From: Leucothrix mucor
Lineage (GTDB): Bacteria; Pseudomonadota; Gammaproteobacteria; Thiotrichales; Thiotrichaceae
DNA: 7,065 bases
Direction of reading: 5' to 3'
NCBI GenBank assembly: GCA_011322515.1
Contig: DRMS01000244.1
Coordinates: 1-7,065, forward strand
Positions 6,081-7,065 of this stretch are shown here, piece after piece; the stretch's first letter is position 1; each line of letters opens with the position of its first letter. Position numbers and translations under genes: made by a program. The notes beneath the pieces were generated by a model. That model did no database searches, was not told the DNA's origin, and saw nothing but the letters and a program-made list of their open reading frames with translations.

Positions 6081-6866
6081 TTAATACACATCCCAAAACC
6101 ACATTTCTTTATAGTTGACATCAAAATAGGAATCGAAGCCTCCGACTAAGGCTTCACCATTCCAAACATCAATATGATCTGTTGTATCCCAGCCATCACG
6201 GATAAATAACAGCCCTGAGCGCCCTACTATTTTAGCTTTTGAATGTATAATTTGCCGTTTGCCAAATATCCCTTGTTGCGTCTTTATCCAGTTGGCTAAC
6301 TCTTGCGCCGCGAGCACATGACCTTTTACTTTGCCATGTTTATGACTGCTATAGCCATCATATTCAGTATGACAACGGCGCAATACCTTGCGACTAGTTG
6401 AAAGGCTAATATCAGATAACTCTAACGCTTCCCCCATGCGAATAGCGCATTGATTACGAAAGCGCTCGCCATCACAGACATTGGCGCGCCCTGCATGATT
6501 CCTCCAAAATAACAACATGAGCGATACAGTAATATCCAACTTTAAAATGGTCTCGCCATCCATTGCCACTATACGCTGAATCTCATTGGCATTGCGCGAG
6601 CGTTTATTAAAACGAATCACCATCGTGCCTGTGATCTTATCAAACGGTTGGATTATCTTAATATTTTGCATTCCCTCAAGGCTGATTTCTATATTCTCAT
6701 AGTAGCCACGCGGGGAGGTCTCCACTCTAAACTCTATATCATCATAGAGAGTGACTTTGTGCGTCTCAGTAGTAAAATCGACCAGTAGTGGATTATCCGC
6801 AGTACCCCCACCTGACCGATTACTAAATAGAGAAGCTAACCAGCGAAAAAATTCCATAAATGACAT
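6081..6866 (-). CDS. Tae4-like type VI secretion amidase effector with an N-terminal beta-rich extension
   Basis: The C-terminal half (about residues 120-261) carries the Tae4 signature of NlpC/P60-type peptidoglycan amidases, which cleave the D-Glu/meso-DAP bond in target periplasms. It has FRNQCAIRMGEAL with the nucleophile Cys140, the helix GHVLAAQELANWI, then GRSGLLFIRDGW and TDHIDVWNGE with the catalytic His231, and ends WFWDVY as in the family. The start is ATG 6866 (261 residues) because AGGGG (6872-6876) is 5 bases upstream; the longer reading begins at a GTG that abuts that site. Tae4 proteins are usually about 160-185 residues. Here about 115 extra residues precede the domain: a hydrophobic amphipathic start (FMEFFRWLASLF), a glycine linker, and a beta-rich stretch that may be an adaptor or delivery domain. 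No cleavable signal peptide is apparent. No secretion structural genes are in view, so it is an orphan effector. Confidence 0.85.
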   Translation of the reverse strand: MSFMEFFRWLASLFSNRSGGGTADNPLLVDFTTETHKVTLYDDIEFRVETSPRGYYENIEISLEGMQNIKIIQPFDKITGTMVIRFNKRSRNANEIQRIVAMDGETILKLDITVSLMLLFWRNHAGRANVCDGERFRNQCAIRMGEALELSDISLSTSRKVLRRCHTEYDGYSSHKHGKVKGHVLAAQELANWIKTQQGIFGKRQIIHSKAKIVGRSGLLFIRDGWDTTDHIDVWNGEALVGGFDSYFDVNYKEMWFWDVY

Positions 6867-6871
6867 AAACA

Positions 6872-6876
6872 CCCCT
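6872..6876 (-). promoter_or_regulatory. Ribosome binding site AGGGG that decides the amidase start
   Basis: AGGGG lies 5 bases before the ATG at 6866 on the minus strand. The only upstream in-frame candidate, GTG at 6872-6870, overlaps the site itself, so initiation there is unlikely. Confidence 0.65.
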
Positions 6877-6897
6877 GTTAATTAAAACATCCTTTAG

Positions 6898-6915
6898 TAA
6901 GGAACGTGTACGAAA
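6898..6915 (+). repeat. Dispersed repeat motif TAAGGAACGTGTACGAAA, second copy
   Basis: This is the partner of the motif at 5307-5324 (16 of 18 identical, same orientation). It lies in the promoter-side leader of the toxin operon, so the two-gene operon is bracketed by the two copies. Confidence 0.45.
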
Positions 6916-6967
6916 CAACTTCCCGATCTCTAATTTGCCTTTTTATCCCAGCTTGGATGATCTTATT

Positions 6968-7057
6968 CGTTGCGTAGAGTAACTATGCGCCTCATGAGTT
7001 CATCCAATCTGAAAAATCATATCAATCGTTGCGTAGAGCAACTATGAGCCTCTTGAG
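6968..7057. repeat. Two 31-bp hairpin-forming direct repeats, 59-base period
   Basis: Segments 6968-6998 and 7027-7057 share 28 of 31 bases, around CGTTGCGTAGAG(T/C)AACTATG. In each, GTTGC pairs with G(C/T)AAC over a GTAGA loop. The T/C difference keeps the stem through a G-U pair in one strand. Weaker similarity between the preceding 20-odd bases of each unit suggests a tandem unit of about 59 bases. The array may continue past the window edge. The rest of 6873-7065 holds no gene. Confidence 0.6.
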
Positions 7058-7065
7058 ATACTCCA

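Noticed and set aside
6068..6124. Longer N-terminus for the exported protein starting at 6124
   Set aside because: It would overlap the amidase gene by 44 bases, lacks a suitable ribosome site, and would bury the signal peptide behind 19 extra residues.
6968..7057. CRISPR array
   Set aside because: Only two units are visible, the 28-base interval between them shows residual similarity to the bases before the first unit, and no cas gene is present; a tandem repeat fits better.

Overview
The window reads as an accessory stretch of an AT-rich gammaproteobacterial chromosome. Evidence for this is a Tae4-like peptidoglycan amidase toxin (a type VI secretion effector family of Gram-negatives), a lipoprotein with a clear lipobox, and a predicted AAA-ATPase/PD-(D/E)XK protein of the kind often present in many copies in sulfur-oxidising Gammaproteobacteria, Fusobacteria and Bacteroidetes. 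A Thiotrichales-like host would fit the mix of gene families and abundant intergenic repeats, but this is only a guess.

Layout. Positions 1-253 (minus strand) hold the N-terminus of a lysine/glutamate-rich, probably coiled-coil protein that runs off the window. A divergent AT-rich spacer follows. Next, on the plus strand, is a complete 595-residue AAA-ATPase-like protein with a C-terminal PD-(D/E)XK nuclease domain (577-2364). The spacer after it carries a textbook miniature inverted-repeat element (2487-2630): terminal inverted repeats, a 26-bp perfect central hairpin and an exact 8-bp target-site duplication. The 857-residue lipoprotein at 2713-5286 has two N-terminal copies of a GxxYRSG...G.TD..G.F.YE.G..I.FS beta module and a large catalytic-looking region resembling clan GH-A glycoside hydrolases. 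A second, decayed copy of the miniature element lies immediately downstream (from 5327), so the lipoprotein gene is bracketed by two directly oriented copies.

The right part is a two-gene minus-strand operon: a Tae4-like amidase with a novel-looking N-terminal beta-rich extension (6866 to 6081), followed 13 bases later by a 195-residue exported four-cysteine protein (6067 to 5480). By position, export signal and size this second gene is the probable periplasmic immunity protein, but it does not look like the known Tai4 family. The two genes converge on the lipoprotein gene, with the decayed repeat between them. The last ~170 bases hold repeats: a motif shared with the 3' side of the lipoprotein gene, and two 31-bp hairpin-forming direct repeats 59 bases apart that may be the start of a longer array.

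The main point of interest is the orphan toxin/immunity pair with an apparently non-Tai4 partner; second is the repeat-bracketed glycosidase-like lipoprotein.
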